A DNA stretch of 64,000 nucleotides from Tridacna crocea (lineage: Eukaryota; Mollusca; Bivalvia; Cardiida; Cardiidae). The position numbers and the translations under genes are program-made. Below the pieces are notes generated by a model. It searched no databases. It was not told the origin of the DNA and was given only the letters and a program-made list of their open reading frames with translations. The first letter of the stretch is position 1. Every line of letters begins with the position of its first letter. This document shows positions 1-11,044 of this stretch, in pieces. The DNA is taken from NCBI GenBank assembly GCA_943736015.1, contig OX031059.1, positions 47,689,159 through 47,753,158 on the forward strand. The letters run 5' to 3'.

Positions 1-85
1 CAGCTTAGATACATTTACGGTCTGCAGAGTGACTAGGCCAGGATTACTAGCCCTGCTCTTTACCATCTGAGCTATTTGTCTCTAC
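1..85 (-). repeat. tRNA-derived SINE-like head
   Basis: On the minus strand ATAGCTCAGATGGTAAAGAG matches a pol III A box (TAGCTCAG.TGG). No T-arm or acceptor stem of a working tRNA is visible, so this looks like a SINE 5' end rather than a tRNA gene. It is cut by the window edge. Confidence 0.4.
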
Positions 86-168
86 CCATGAGAAATATGT
101 GTACAAATTATTTCTTGATCCCTCCTGTCATCAGAATATGGTAACTCATCATGTGTGATGCTACTTAC

Positions 169-221
169 ACTTTGACATCATACAAATCTGCAGCATACAG
201 GCTTATTCTACCATCTTTACT
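169..221 (-). CDS. TPMT: TPMT coding exon 4
   Basis: A 53-bp exon after a CGATTTCAG acceptor, encoding SKDGRISLYAADLYDVK and ending at GTAAGT. It aligns with the SSGNISLYCCSIFDL region of vertebrate TPMT. The next exon lies outside the window. Confidence 0.8.
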
Positions 222-3200
222 CTGAAATCGTTTCAACATGGAAAATGAGTTTGAACTCTTAACAAAAAGACAACATTTTAGACTGGTCCAAATTGAAAGC
301 ACTTGCAGACAACAAAATAGATGCAACTCAAAATTTAAAACTTGTTTCCAGCAGGGTAGAAAACAGCATTTTCTCCTTTCCCCACAATGTTTTCTATAGG
401 CTTTTTTCTCAGGGTCGTTAAAGGCTGGGTTGTGTGGTAAAGAGTTAAAGAGACCATTCCCAAGGCTTTCCCTTGCCTTTCTCATATAGAGATCATTTAA
501 TCCCCACAAATGAATTAAAGTGGTTATTCAACTTTTGAGATCCAAATAAAAGATAGAAGCCTTTTGGCCTTTTGAAAACATTGTTGGAAAAGGAGAAAAT
601 GCTGGTAAACAGCATTTTCTCCTTTTCCCACAATGTTTTCTACCCTGCTGGAAACAAATTTCAATTTTTGAGTTACGTTTATTCTCTCCTTTTCTCACCT
701 TTTTTTTCAAAGCCTTTGAGTTTACTGCCATGACTGTTTCATAAACCATGGACTACTCATGAGCTGCAAAGCTTACTAAAAGGACAACAAAAGTTTAAAA
801 AAACTGCATGTTTTATGAAGTCTGATCTTTTGATCTCTACTTAACACAGCCTATTGGTTTACTTTGGGGAAAAAAGACTCGAAGACCTTTACCACACTCC
901 AAAGTTTTAGTAACCTTGATGGAGAGTCTTTTAAAAACATTGTGCAAAAAGGAGAAAATGCTGGTCACCAGCATTTTCTCCTTTTCCCACAATGTTTTTC
1001 AAACTTCTAAATACCTAAATCCTAACAATTTAGCAATATCAAGTTTTATCATTTTACAGTGTACAAGTTAGCATCATAGTTTTCTGTTAGATATTTTGGT
1101 TTACTGAGACTGTATTTTAAAGACAAAAGTGCCTACATGAAATCTTTGAACGACCCCTACAAAGAAACCTTCTGAAAACACTGTGGGAAAAGAAGAAAAT
1201 GCTGGTAGCCACCATTTTGTCCTTTTCTACAACGTTTTCTACTTGTCCAAAGTCTGGTTTTAATTTTTCAGTTATCGTTTATTTTGATTTCAAATGCTTT
1301 GAATTTGGACCAGCCTAAGATTTTGTTGTTTGGTAAAAAGTTAAAGGCAAGAATGCCTACATGAAAACTTTGAAAAGAAAGAGGTTAGATGATATTTCAC
1401 AAACCTTGTACAGTTTACCAACTTTGTCTATTTCTTGAATGTCATACTCCATACTATGATCCTCAAAGAATTCTCTTATAGCTTGTTCTGCAATCTCCAC
1501 TCCACATACAGTATGACCTTTATCATAAAACCTATAAATACATGAAACATCCAACACTTTGCATCCACAAAACAATCAATAATTTCTGCATTTACTTGTC
1601 TTCAATATAAGCTGCATTAACCCTTTACCAGATGACAAAATTTTAGCTTTGCCCAAATTGAAAGCCTTTGCAAAAGACAATTTCAGTGTGGCTCAAATGG
1701 TGTAATTTTTCTTTGATAGAGTTGAAAACATTATGGTTTACCAGCATTTTCTCCTTTTCCCACAATGTGTTCAAAAGGCTTCTTTCTTAGGGTTGTTAAA
1801 AGTTGTTCAGTAAAGGGTTAACCTTTACCAAACAATCCCTTGTTTTATAAGCCTGAGATAGAAGACGTTTGAAAACACTGTTGGAAAAGGAGAAAATACC
1901 GTTGCTTAAAGTGATGCTGCTTTAAATGTAACTTCTGTCATGTTATGCAATCAGTTTATTCATTCATGTACATTCTGGATTTCATCAGGACTACGCTAGG
2001 GCTATTGTCTTGCCAAAGGACACTCCTGCAAAAAAAACTAGCACTTCAAAATGGGATCAAAACCCTCCTGAGTTCAAATCTTACACCTTCACCAATGAGC
2101 CATGCAGACCACTTGAGAAAATTAAACAAACTTTGTGTTACCATTTAAGATCTAATGATTTGCCACACAGTGGAGCGAATATTGATTTGGTCTTTCCTTC
2201 AAACATCTCCGCTTCTTTCTTGTCTAGGATACTGTAACAAAAACCAAACATTTCAAAACAAATGAAACAGAAGTAACAGTAACAAGAGGGCCATCATGGC
2301 TCTGTCTTGCTCCACTGGCTTTTATTAACCCTTTACCACACAAATCGAAATGTTAATGACCTTTGAGAAAGCTTCTGAAAACATTGTAGGAAAAGGACAA
2401 CATGTTATGTCACTGCCTGGTGTCCATTGTGCGTCCAACCGTCCATGTGTGCATGCCTGCATCTCTCTGTGTGTATGTTAACTTTTTTAAAAATCTTTTT
2501 CTCAGAAAGTAAACATCCAAATTTGATGAAACTTCACACAAATGATACTGCCATGGTCCTCTTTAGAATTTCTTGAATGAGTTTTATTCCTTCAAATACT
2601 CTGGTTGCCATGGCAACAAGAATGAAAAAATGTTGAAAATCTTTGAAAGTCTTCTTGTCTTAAACCATAAGGCCTAGGGCTACCAAATTTGGAATTTAAC
2701 TTTATCAAATGGACCTCTAAGAAGTTTTTTAATATTATAGCCCCGGAGTCAAAATTAGATAGTGCCAGGGAACACAAGTTTAAGATGAGCTTGTGTACAG
2801 CAGCTTAAATTTAAATAGTAATCAAGAGAAATAACTGCTGTGATTTTGTAATAATAAAGTTTGTTACTATTCACCTCACTTGGTTAACAAAACTGCAATG
2901 ATTGATGTTGATATTCAATTTATTTGGATAGGAGTCATGTTCTGTTGTCAAGGAGAGTGATTTATTTTGATGTGCTGGCCTTTTTCATCTCATGCAATCG
3001 GCACCTTACGACTACATTAGATTTTGACATTATTAGACTTGAGCGAAACAGAAAATCACATAAAAATGGAAGGCCCTGTTTCAGATTAGCCTGTGAGGAC
3101 TATGCAGTCTGATCAGAGACAGCAAATGTCTGAATGCCCCTTTTTGTTTGTTACAGGCCATATAGATTAAAGAGTAGTACAATCCTCACTTACGCTGCAT

Positions 3201-3306
3201 GAACAGGTTTATGGAACCCTACATCTTTTACCTCCCAACGTCTTACCCATTCATCATTGTGAAGGACACCAGAGTCTAAATCAGTGTTTACCACTTTGCT
3301 AGACAT
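169..3306 (-). CDS. TPMT: Thiopurine S-methyltransferase (TPMT) homologue, 5' part, four coding exons, 3' end outside window
   Basis: Joined exons 3306-3194, 2231-2142, 1531-1405 and 221-169 give an open frame of 127 complete codons plus two bases, with GT-AG introns and consistent phases. The protein shows the TPMT order: DEWVRRWEVKDVGFHKPVHA near the N terminus, then the SAM-binding stretch FAPLCGKSLDLKWFYDKGH (family form: PLCGK..(D/E)MKW(F/L)ADRGH), then VCGVEIAEQAIREFF and SKDGRISLYAADLYDV. Known TPMT enzymes are cytosolic SAM-dependent S-methyltransferases of aromatic and heterocyclic thiols, about 240 residues long, so roughly half the protein is present. The start codon directly follows a TTTCAG, so a spliced 5' UTR exon upstream is likely. 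Family identity is confident; substrate in this animal is unknown. Confidence 0.9.
259..448 (+). mobile_element. TTAA MITE, forward, hairpin core shortened
   Basis: TTAA at both ends. The left arm of the central hairpin is lost, leaving only the AGCATTTTCTCC side. It lies 38 bp upstream of TPMT exon 4 on the minus strand. Confidence 0.8.
1150..1344 (-). mobile_element. TTAA MITE, reverse orientation
   Basis: Begins at the GACCC(C)T...AAAGAA segment and ends TTTGGTAAAAAG-TTAA. It lies about 60 bp from the TPMT exon 3 donor. Confidence 0.7.
1405..1531 (-). CDS. TPMT: TPMT coding exon 3
   Basis: A 127-bp exon with acceptor ATTTATAG and donor GTTTGTG. It encodes FYDKGHTVCGVEIAEQAIRE and continues to KVGKLYK. 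The VGVEIS-like acidic loop of TPMT, which contacts SAM, is recognisable as VCGVEIAEQ. Confidence 0.9.
1617..1821 (+). mobile_element. TTAA MITE, forward, in TPMT intron 2
   Basis: Ends TTAACCCTTTACCAGA and AGTAAAGGGTTAA. The closing TTAA is shared with a truncated reverse copy that starts at 1818. Confidence 0.8.
2142..2231 (-). CDS. TPMT: TPMT coding exon 2
   Basis: A 90-bp exon between a TTGTTACAG acceptor and a GTAACAC donor. It encodes ILDKKEAEMFEGK then KSIFAPLCGKSLDLKW, the core SAM-binding PLCGK segment. The last codon, Trp, is split across the intron. Confidence 0.88.
2410..2980 (+). repeat. Dispersed repeat, copy 1
   Basis: This stretch is alignable with 42636-43150. Shared blocks include AAATTTGATGAAACTTCACA, GGTTGCCATGGCAACAA, AGGCC(C/T)AGGGCTAC and AAGTTTGTTA(C/T)TATT. 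Divergence is high, so the copies are old. The only open frames are short, and the family is not identified. Confidence 0.65.
2985..3165 (+). repeat. Half copy of the CAGCCTGTGCAG inverted-repeat family
   Basis: Contains GACTACATTAGATTTTG, a CATAAAAATGGAA spacer, TTAGCCTGTGAGGACTATGC and a terminal CCCCTTTTTG. It matches the right part of the element at 53613-53865. It lies 28 bp from TPMT exon 1, in intron 1. Confidence 0.6.
3194..3306 (-). CDS. TPMT: TPMT coding exon 1 (start codon)
   Basis: ATG at 3306-3304 begins MSSKVVNTDLDSGVLHNDEW and ends at a GTAAGTG donor (3193-3187), phase 2. The bases before ATG read as a pyrimidine tract ending in CAG, so this exon may begin at the ATG or use an unseen 5' UTR exon. 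Confidence 0.85.
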
Positions 3307-3377
3307 CTGAAACATACAGAAATAATTGAGTCTAAATTATCAAGTACAGCTACAACAATTAATTGATTGTATGGGTT

Positions 3378-3606
3378 TTAACTCTTTACCAGACGACAAA
3401 ATTTTAGACTGGTCCAAATTGAAAACATATGCAGACGACAAAATAAAGGTGACTGAAAAATTGAAATTTGTTCTGGGAAGGGTAGAAAACACTGTAGGAA
3501 AAGGAGAAAACGCTGGATACCAGCATTTTCTCCTTTTCCAACAGTGTTTTCAAAAGGCTTCTTTCTCAGGGGCGTCAAAAGTAGGGATTGTGTGGTAATG
3601 GGTTAA
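3378..3606 (+). mobile_element. TTAA MITE, forward, near-complete reference copy
   Basis: TTAA at 3378-3381 and 3603-3606, with both terminal motifs and an intact hairpin core. It starts about 70 bp upstream of the TPMT start codon, inside the presumed promoter or 5' intron. Confidence 0.88.
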
Positions 3607-4640
3607 AGCCGTTTACAACATTATTTCAGATATATTTCAGCGGCCAGTTCAACTATCCATGTTTTACTGAAGTCTCTTTTGCCAGTACTCTGCACAGTAT
3701 TCTTTCTAAACCACTGGCTGCTTTCCTACATAACTATCGTTGAAACAAAATAGTCAGCGGTGGGATAGGCATGAACCCTGGCCTGTCCCAATAACTGTTA
3801 TGGATCCCCATATAAAGGAATTGGCTGAGTAAGTGATCTAGCCACTTTGAGCTAGAAGTGAGGCAAAGTTTCCACCCGTAAAGAAGTTAAGTGCAGCACA
3901 AAAGAAAACAGATGTGAGTGACTAACCGTTCGTATGCAGGTTCTTTGCCACCTACCCTTAAACCATATATTAATGGTCAGTTTACATAAGCGCTTGATCG
4001 GCCCACTCATCTATGACCTGGGAGACAACCTGAACACTTCCAGTACTTTGATTCTAAAATCAATTCGGCATCAAGAGTTGTCGTACTGTACTCTAGACTA
4101 GACAGCGAGTGAGATCGCTCTAATTCAATGTGAAGTGCTACTGACATGTCGAAAATTTTATGTTTTTGTGTGAAAAGTAAAAGGATAGGAACAAAGATAA
4201 TCGATTAATATTAACACGTGTCAACTTATGAAACTGATAATTTTTCTAAGCTCTTTACCAGACGACAAAATCTTTTAAGCCATCTTTAAAGGCTTGTCCA
4301 GTTGAAAGCATTTGTAGACGACTTCTCAAATGTGAATCAAGTGATAAAGTATTTACAGACGACTTATCAAATGTGACTTAAATGACATAATTATGTCTTT
4401 TAAAGAAAAGACAACACTGTGGGAAAACGAGAATATGCAGATTACCAGTATTTCCTCTTTATCCGCTTATGTTCTCCCCTGGGCGTTTCTTTTTTTTTGG
4501 TCGTTAAACCTAGACTTTTTTCGGAACTTATTTATTTATTGAATGGTGTTTTATTCCTCTTTCAACATTGATTCAACAATATCACGACGACAACTCTTAT
4601 TTATGTATTTTGTATTTTCTTTGTTTTACCTGAACTAGAC
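3607..4640. other. Gene-free stretch upstream of TPMT
   Basis: No supported exon. It holds a strongly diverged MITE copy (about 4251-4510) and otherwise unique AT-rich sequence. It may include the TPMT promoter, but no TATA or CCAAT arrangement is convincing. Confidence 0.5.
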
Positions 4641-4735
4641 TGGGACTCTGAAGTGTCTGGTTCAAGTACACTCCCACGAATCCAGTGAGGCTCGAGTCCG
4701 ACACTTTACCACTGAGCCACGCAGGACCCCTTGTT
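4640..4735 (-). repeat. tRNA-related SINE-like sequence
   Basis: On the minus strand GCGTGGCTCAGTGGTAAAGT is a good pol III A box (TGGCTCAGTGG), followed by GACTCGAGCCTCACTGGATT. Anticodon and acceptor stems do not form a credible tRNA. Confidence 0.45.
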
Positions 4736-4774
4736 ATTGGTAAAGGGTTAAATCAAAAGACATCGTCAACCGTG

Positions 4775-4925
4775 ACGCGAAAAAGGGCATTCGCACATTT
4801 ATTGAAAATTACATAAAAACGGAAAAAATCGTTTCGGATCAGCTTGAGGGAATTGCGCAGGCTGGTCCGAAATGACATTTTACTCAAATTTCCGACTGCC
4901 CCCTTGTGTGTTCTGCAGGCCATAG
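4775..4925 (+). repeat. Diverged partial copy of the CAGCCTGTGCAG inverted-repeat family
   Basis: Contains AAAGGGCATTCGCACATTTA, ATAAAAACGGAAAAAATCG, TTTCGGATCAGCTTGAGG and a terminal CCCCCTTGTGTG. It is shorter than 53613-53865, with the first half missing. Confidence 0.5.
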
Positions 4926-5159
4926 AGGCACATGTTTATCTACACATGTACGTGTATCTACGATTCCTATGCAAACCGTTGTTTGATTTTCAATTCTTTA
5001 CCAAAATTTTAAAAATTCTGGACTGCACAAAAACTGAAAGTATTTGCGAACGACAAAGTGAATATAGCAAAAACGATTTCTCCTTTTCCCACAATGTTTA
5101 CTAAAGCATTCTGTCCTACGCTCGTTAGTTGTTTGGATTGTGTTGCAAAGGGTGAATAA

Positions 5160-6175
5160 AACCAAGCGTGGATGGTATTTGTACTGTACAATTTCCCTTA
5201 AAGTGAGCTAGAAAAGTTGGCTTTCATCATGTGAAAGCTCTCCAAAATAGCTCAAATGACACTTTTGATTGATATTAAGTGCCAATATAATCAAATGTTG
5301 TAAACTAGCTGATTTTAAATATATTCTAAATCAAATACACTGCTGGTGATAAATATATTTGATCAGAAAGATTTTTCTTATCAATTGTCTATAGGGGCGT
5401 TTCCGATCGATTCAGAAAACATAGGAAAAACGTTTTTAATTTCCAAGAATTATCTGCCAGGATGACAGAATCCAAGTTTGCCATTACTTAGTTGCTATTT
5501 TTTTAATAACTGCATTAACTTTATCATCGCTCAACTTGCGATTGTTTTTTATTTACACACGTTACTTAATAGACTCTACTTCTCTATATATCTACTGAGT
5601 TTAAAAGTAAGCGGCCTTCTGATCTACCGTATATTATTCCCAAGTTTTACAGAAACCCTTTCCGGGGAAGGGGGCGGGGGGAACTGTCACGTGCACACCT
5701 ATACTCTGATTAACGTAAAATGCATTTCTCTTGTAAAATAAGTCGAGAAATTTTCATACTGAGAGAAATTACGGCCAAAGCACCGCTAATGAAGTTCAAT
5801 TTTGTTGAACTGCTTTTTCATGGGATGGGGCAGAGGGATAGGTTATATGTTTCGTATAAATATAACTTAAGGCAAGAATCAGGCATTTTAGGCTTGTACC
5901 TATCTACTTGTATTCTAGATGACAGCTTTATGGAAAACTAAACCACATTTAGTCCCTCTTTACTACCTTACTCGAGCCTTGATGTGAGTGTTTTCCATGG
6001 ATGACCGTACTCTAGATGTGAACCTGGAAACTTTGCTGTCTGGGACCAGCAAAGAACTTCGGTACTGGAAAAATATCGGATATCTATTGACTAGTATAGC
6101 CTCTTTCAAAATGACTTTTTATGAACTCGTCTATGTGTACTGTTGTCCTGTATCAAATATTTGAGGATACGCATG
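5160..6175. other. Gene-free stretch
   Basis: Only short chance ORFs. There is a G-rich run near 5665 (GGGGGCGGGGGGAA) and no repeat family that I recognise. Confidence 0.5.
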
Positions 6176-6179
6176 CACA

Positions 6180-6695
6180 CCGGAAGGCGATAGTACGATG
6201 GTGAAAACACGATACTACGATGACGATAATACGATAGTACGATGACGAAAACACGATAGTACGATGACGATAGTACGATAGTACGATGACGAAAACACGA
6301 TAGTACGATGACGATAATACGATAGTACGATGACGATAGTACGATAGTGCGATGGTGAAACTACGATAGTGCGATGGTGAAAACACGATAGTACGATGAT
6401 GATACCACGATAGCACGATGACGATAACACGATAGTACGATGACGATAGTACGATGATGATTATGCGATACTACGATAGCACGATGGTGAAAACACGAAA
6501 ATACGATACTACGATGGTGAAATTACGACAGTACGATGGTGAAAACACGATACTATATTGCACTATCATCATCGCACTATCGTATTGTCGTGGTTTCACC
6601 ATCGTAGTATCGTGTTAGCGTCATCGTACTATCGCGTTTTCACCATCGTGGTTTCGTTGTTTCGCGTTAGTGTCATCGTACTATCGAGTATCGTG
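6180..6695. repeat. Inverted minisatellite of CGATAGTACGATGACG units
   Basis: From 6187 to about 6555 the + strand carries a tandem array of 9-24-bp units built on ACGATAGTACGATGACGA and ACGATGGTGAAAACACG. From about 6565 to 6690 the same units occur as their reverse complement (CATCGTACTATCG, TTTCACCATCGT). The array therefore switches strand around 6556-6566 and can fold into a large hairpin. ORFs here on both strands are repeat artefacts. Confidence 0.9.
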
Positions 6696-6749
6696 TTTCA
6701 AATTAGCACATTCAAAGGCGATGGCCGTAACGGTATTCCGTAGTTTTCA

Positions 6750-7360
6750 CTACCCTCAACAATATTCAAAAGTATATATATATATTTGTCGTGGCATTCG
6801 AATAGTTTCTGCATTGTTTATGTTTTTCTCTTAAAGTAGCAGCCTATCCGAAAATTGCCGATGGCGCTCCATTAAATGTCGAGTAATAATGCGCTGTAGA
6901 AAGATGGTTTTATGCATCTGCGGAGGCTGACCGCAGTCGAAACTTTTTGCTGCTGGTATATTTTCTGCGTGTCAATGGACCGTTCTGTTTACGTCTTTTA
7001 GAAAAGCAATTACCAAGCACACACGGGTGGCCTTTTATTTCTTTTTTTAGATAATTAGTCTTACGTGCATTCGTCTCATTTATTTTGAAAATACCCCTTA
7101 ATTTTGCAATTAATTGGGACATCTCCACATAAACACATAAAACACTTCTCGGTAGAATTAAACTACCTCTTGGTTCAGGAGATTTTTCGACAAACTGGAT
7201 CATTACTATCAACGCATCGCTTGGTGTATTGCATTACAAAAATGCGTTATCTCCATTTGTAATGTTACAGATCATCCCTAAGATATGGGTAGGTTAAGTA
7301 CCTCTTGGTCGGTTTTTTTTCTTTAACGGTTTTCAATATCGTTTTTGACAATTGGCTTGT
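6750..7360. other. Gene-free stretch with one unexplained minus ORF
   Basis: A 100-codon minus ORF (7212-6910) has no domain I recognise and no splice or homology support. A TATATATATAT run lies near 6773-6785. Confidence 0.3.
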
Positions 7361-7362
7361 AA

Positions 7363-7610
7363 CACGCAAAAATGGGCATCCAGACATTGGCGTAAATTGT
7401 CGTCTCGGATGAGCCTGCGCAGTCTGCGCAGGCTAATCTGAGACGGCACTTTACGACTACATTAGTTTTTGTGGTGAATTAGACCTGCACAAAACAGAAA
7501 AAACAAGAACGGAAAGTATCGTCTCGGATTAGCCTATGCAGGCTGCAAAGACTGATACGACAAAAACTCTTCATGCAAATGTCTCTTTTCGCGTGTTGCA
7601 CGCCATATTA
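7363..7610 (+). repeat. CAGCCTGTGCAG inverted-repeat element (MITE-like)
   Basis: Starts AAAAATGGGCATCCAGACAT and ends CTCTTTTCGCGTGTTGCACG. Two internal palindromic blocks (CGTCTCGGATGAGCCTGCGC with its complement, and CGTCTCGGATTAGCCTATGC) flank a GACTACATTAGTTTTTGTG spacer. Same family as 11045-11285 and 53613-53865. Confidence 0.7.
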
Positions 7611-8520
7611 GTCACAGTTCACTGGTCTATCTGGGTTACCTTTCAAAAAAACTGCGTAGATTTACGCTTCTTTTGTGGAATTGAATACACACCTATGATC
7701 CCTGCTTAACCCGAAGATGTGAGGTAGCGCAAAGTAATGCAAATACTCAAATCGTAAAGTTATGCATTTCAGTGAAACTTGTTTTCAGATTTATGCTTGC
7801 CTACAAAACAGCAACTACGAACGCAAATGTCGTAATTACGTAGTGAAAAGTACCCCTCAGGATAGCAATGTTCATTCTGGCATTTGTCTTATTTTTGAAG
7901 AGATTTAATCAGGATTTCTTGCACCAAATTTATTTTACTAAAATAATGATTAAAAAATAAATACCGAGAAAACATGAAGATTTTTTTAAAAACTATTTTG
8001 ACGGGAAAAATTGGTGGAGGAGAAACGTGATATTAACTCACGGTTCCAAGAGACAAGTGTCAGGTTGTCGATTAAAAGGGCTGGCTCAGAATGATTCAAA
8101 GACAGTCAACTTTAAACACGCAATAGGCTTATTTAAAAAAAAAAGTGAGGTAAAAATTCATATTGACATTTCCAAGGGACAACTACTGATAGAGTAGAAA
8201 AATAATGGAGAAAAGTTAAAATTGCTATTAACCTTCAGGCTGCTAAGCACGACTCACTGACGTTTTGCGGACGCTCAGTCTGATCTTTGATCTAACACTA
8301 TCCGTTAAGAACATATTTTCCACCAAAAAATACCTTTGAAATAGCAAAGTCTGGGTTTTTACAATTGGCTTACAAGTTTTATTTCTGTTATTTAGCAGGA
8401 TAATGGTTAACGGGCACTTGTGGTTTTTTTCACGCTGTTCTCAAATGTTACCGAAAACAAAACGCTTAACATTTTTTAAGATATGATAACCGGAAGTCAA
8501 CGGCAACTAATACGGTATTC
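7611..8520. other. Gene-free stretch
   Basis: No coding signal. A single arm of the GATCAGACTGCAC family (CAGTCTGATCTTTGATCTAA) lies near 8277-8300. Confidence 0.4.
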
Positions 8521-8529
8521 ATAAATGGT

Positions 8530-9180
8530 TTATACAGTACAGTACAGTTGTAGCGCAGTCTCTTTCTTAACAGTTTGATTCACGAATAAATGGTTGCATA
8601 CAGTACAATACAGTTGTAGCGCAGTCTCTTTCTTAACAGTTTGATTCACGAATAAATGGTTGCATACATAACAATACAGTTGTAGCGCAGTCTCTTTCTT
8701 AACAGTTTGATTCACGAATAAATGGTTGCATACAGGACAATACAGTTGTAGACTAGCGCAGTCTCTTTCTTAACAGTTTGATTCACGAATGAATGGTTGC
8801 ATACAGGACAATACAGTTGTAGCGCAGTCTCTGGCTTAACAGTTTGATTCACGAATGAATGGTTGCATACAGGACCATACAGTTGTTGACAAGCGCAGTC
8901 TCTTTCTTAACAGTTTGATTCACGAATGAATGGTTGCATACAGGACAATACAATTGTAGACTAGCGCAGTCTCTTTCTTAACAGTTTGGTTCACGAATGA
9001 ATGGTTGCATACAGGACAGTACAGTTGTAGCGCAGTCTCTTTCTTAACAGTTTGATTCACGAATGAATGGTTGCATACAGGACAATACAGTTGTAGCGCA
9101 GTCTCTTTCTTAACAGTTTGGTTCACGAATGAATGGTTGCATACAGGACGATACAGTTGTAGCGCAGTCATTAATGAAAG
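8530..9180. repeat. 66-bp tandem repeat array, about ten units
   Basis: Unit starts near 8545, 8611, 8677, 8743, 8814, 8880, 8951, 9022, 9088 and 9154. The period is 66 bp, or 71 bp where a GACTA-type insertion follows CAGTTGTA. Each unit has CAGTTGTAGCGCAGTCTCTT and TTCACGAAT(A/G)AATGGTTGCA. Because 66 divides by three, the minus strand reads as a 22-residue repeat (NQTVKKETALQLYCPVCNHS), which I treat as fortuitous. Confidence 0.95.
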
Positions 9181-9295
9181 ATGTGAGTCTTTTCCAATGC
9201 ATCACACAATGATTCAACTCATACAAACAGCAGTGTTCCTACTAGCTTTTTATTTCAAGGATACACTTAAACCAGGAGCTGTAAATCTGGGGTAA

Positions 9296-10155
9296 CATTT
9301 TGTATAAATAGAGAGACTATGAAAACATGTTCCCAACTACGACACAATGCAATCCATGATTGCAGCATGATTTGCAGCAAAAAAGTCTTTTGATTTTAGA
9401 TATTTGTGTAAATTTTCTGCTTCAAGTCATGTAAAAGCTGAAAAAATCATTCTGAAGTGACTCTGGTCGGACAACGCTAAAGAGACATTTAGTTTTGTCA
9501 TGGGTTTCCGTGTGTTTTAAACCGATGAATTTTTCATGTCTGTTAATTTCTAGGTAAGTATTTCCGCACGGTTTGACACAAATTTGTCAATAAGGGTGAC
9601 AAGTAACTTCAAAAACTATCATTTTACACAAAATAAGCGTGTAAAGGCCTTTTTTGTCCATTACCTGGGGCCTTTCGTGTAATTTGTGTCCAACTAAGGC
9701 CGACTGTTTTTCCAGCTTGGGATGAACACATAATTCTTTTTCTAACAAACAGGAGATAAGTCAGTTTCTTCCCAGACACAGCCTGGTCATTTTCAATCGT
9801 TTTTTCTATAACTGTTGCACGGTTTCACGCAAAAATCGAACAGTGTTCTTTCGGTTGCCATTTCCATCGATAACTCGCGAAAACTGATGACAAACTTTTA
9901 TCCAATCGAATTCATGGGATTTTAAGCACCTTTCCAAATTATGAGGTCATCGAAAAACGTCATCGGGACTTGGGAAATCCAGCGAACTTTTTACAGGTAA
10001 GAGTTAATTGTTTCCCTTACTATAGCGAATTCGTGGTTTTTGGACGGAAAGTTTTCGAGACCGTGTTAGACTTTTCGGCACCGCGCACTGTACTTTTAAT
10101 AATGCGTACATTACAGTAAAAAACGCTGGATGCATCACTACATTTGCTGACTTTG
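9296..10155. other. Gene-free stretch
   Basis: No supported exon, repeat array or known mobile element seen. Confidence 0.4.
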
Positions 10156-10156
10156 T

Positions 10157-10382
10157 CTTTTTACCACACGACAAAATTTTAGACTGGTTCCAATTGAAAG
10201 CATTTGCAGACGACAAATTAAAGGTGACTGAAAAATTGCAATTTGTTCTTGCAAGGGTAGAAAACACTGTGTGAAAAGGAGAAAATGCTGGTTGCCAGCA
10301 TTTTCTCCTTTTCCTACAGTGTTTTCAAAAGGCTTCTTTCTCAGGGGGGTCAAAAGTAGGGATTGTGTGGTAATGGGATAAA
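10157..10382 (+). mobile_element. TTAA MITE, forward
   Basis: Very close to the copy at 3378-3606, including the unusual GGGGG.GTCAAAAGTAGGG segment, so these two belong to one young subfamily. The terminal TTAA sites have decayed to TTTT and ATAA. Confidence 0.8.
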
Positions 10383-11044
10383 TAAAATAATGCTCAAATG
10401 GAGGAATTGGTATTAGAAAGGGTTGAAATGATTGTTTGCGAAGGAGAAATACTGATTACAAGCATTTTCTTGGTTTTTCCATGTTGTTTTCAAAAGCCTT
10501 CCTACTGAGCGTCATACATTGAAGGTTTTTTTGGTAAAATGCTATGTATAGTAGGACCAAATCATAAAATGATTTCGTCCTATAATACACTGCCTTTTAC
10601 CAAATGAACCCTTCTATGTCACCCAACACCAGTTCTTAGCAACCCTGAGGCAAAAAACCTATAATATTATTGTGGGAAAAGGAGAAAATGCTGGTAACCA
10701 GCATTTCCTCCTATTCCCGCAATGTTTTCTATCCTTTTAGAGAGAGAAAATCCCCTTTTTTTGTGGGTTGTTAAATTTTTCATGTGCAAATGCTTTCAAT
10801 TTGGATTAGCTTAAGTTTCAATAGTTGGGTACAGAGGTACATACTTAAGGATGAAAAACAGAGACAAATGAAAGTATTGTGGCTTTTAACATTTATTTGA
10901 ATCTTTCCATACAAAAATGTATCTTTATGTTTTTTAGCAACTTGTATGCATTTGTGAGTAGAGCTGACAAAAAAAAGCAAATTGCTCTCTTGCTGAATTT
11001 TTTTTTCTTATGTAAATCAAAGTCCTGCATTATATGGCTTGCAA

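Noticed and set aside
1-85. Possible tRNA gene at the left edge and at 4640, 36750, 40080, 43640
   Set aside because: A or B box only; no acceptor stem or full cloverleaf, so SINE-like.
1945-2237. Plus ORFs of 67 and 75 codons
   Set aside because: They lie opposite TPMT exon 2, which has splice sites and clear homology on the minus strand.
6153-6743. Tyr/Arg/Ile-rich ORFs on both strands
   Set aside because: Artefacts of the CGATAGTACGATG minisatellite.
6910-7212. 100-codon minus ORF
   Set aside because: No domain, no splice context and no partner exons; kept only as part of a gene-free stretch.
8530-9171. Repeat protein with CPVCNHS zinc-binding motif
   Set aside because: The 71-bp units shift the frame, there is no start or splice context, and the array is a plain minisatellite.
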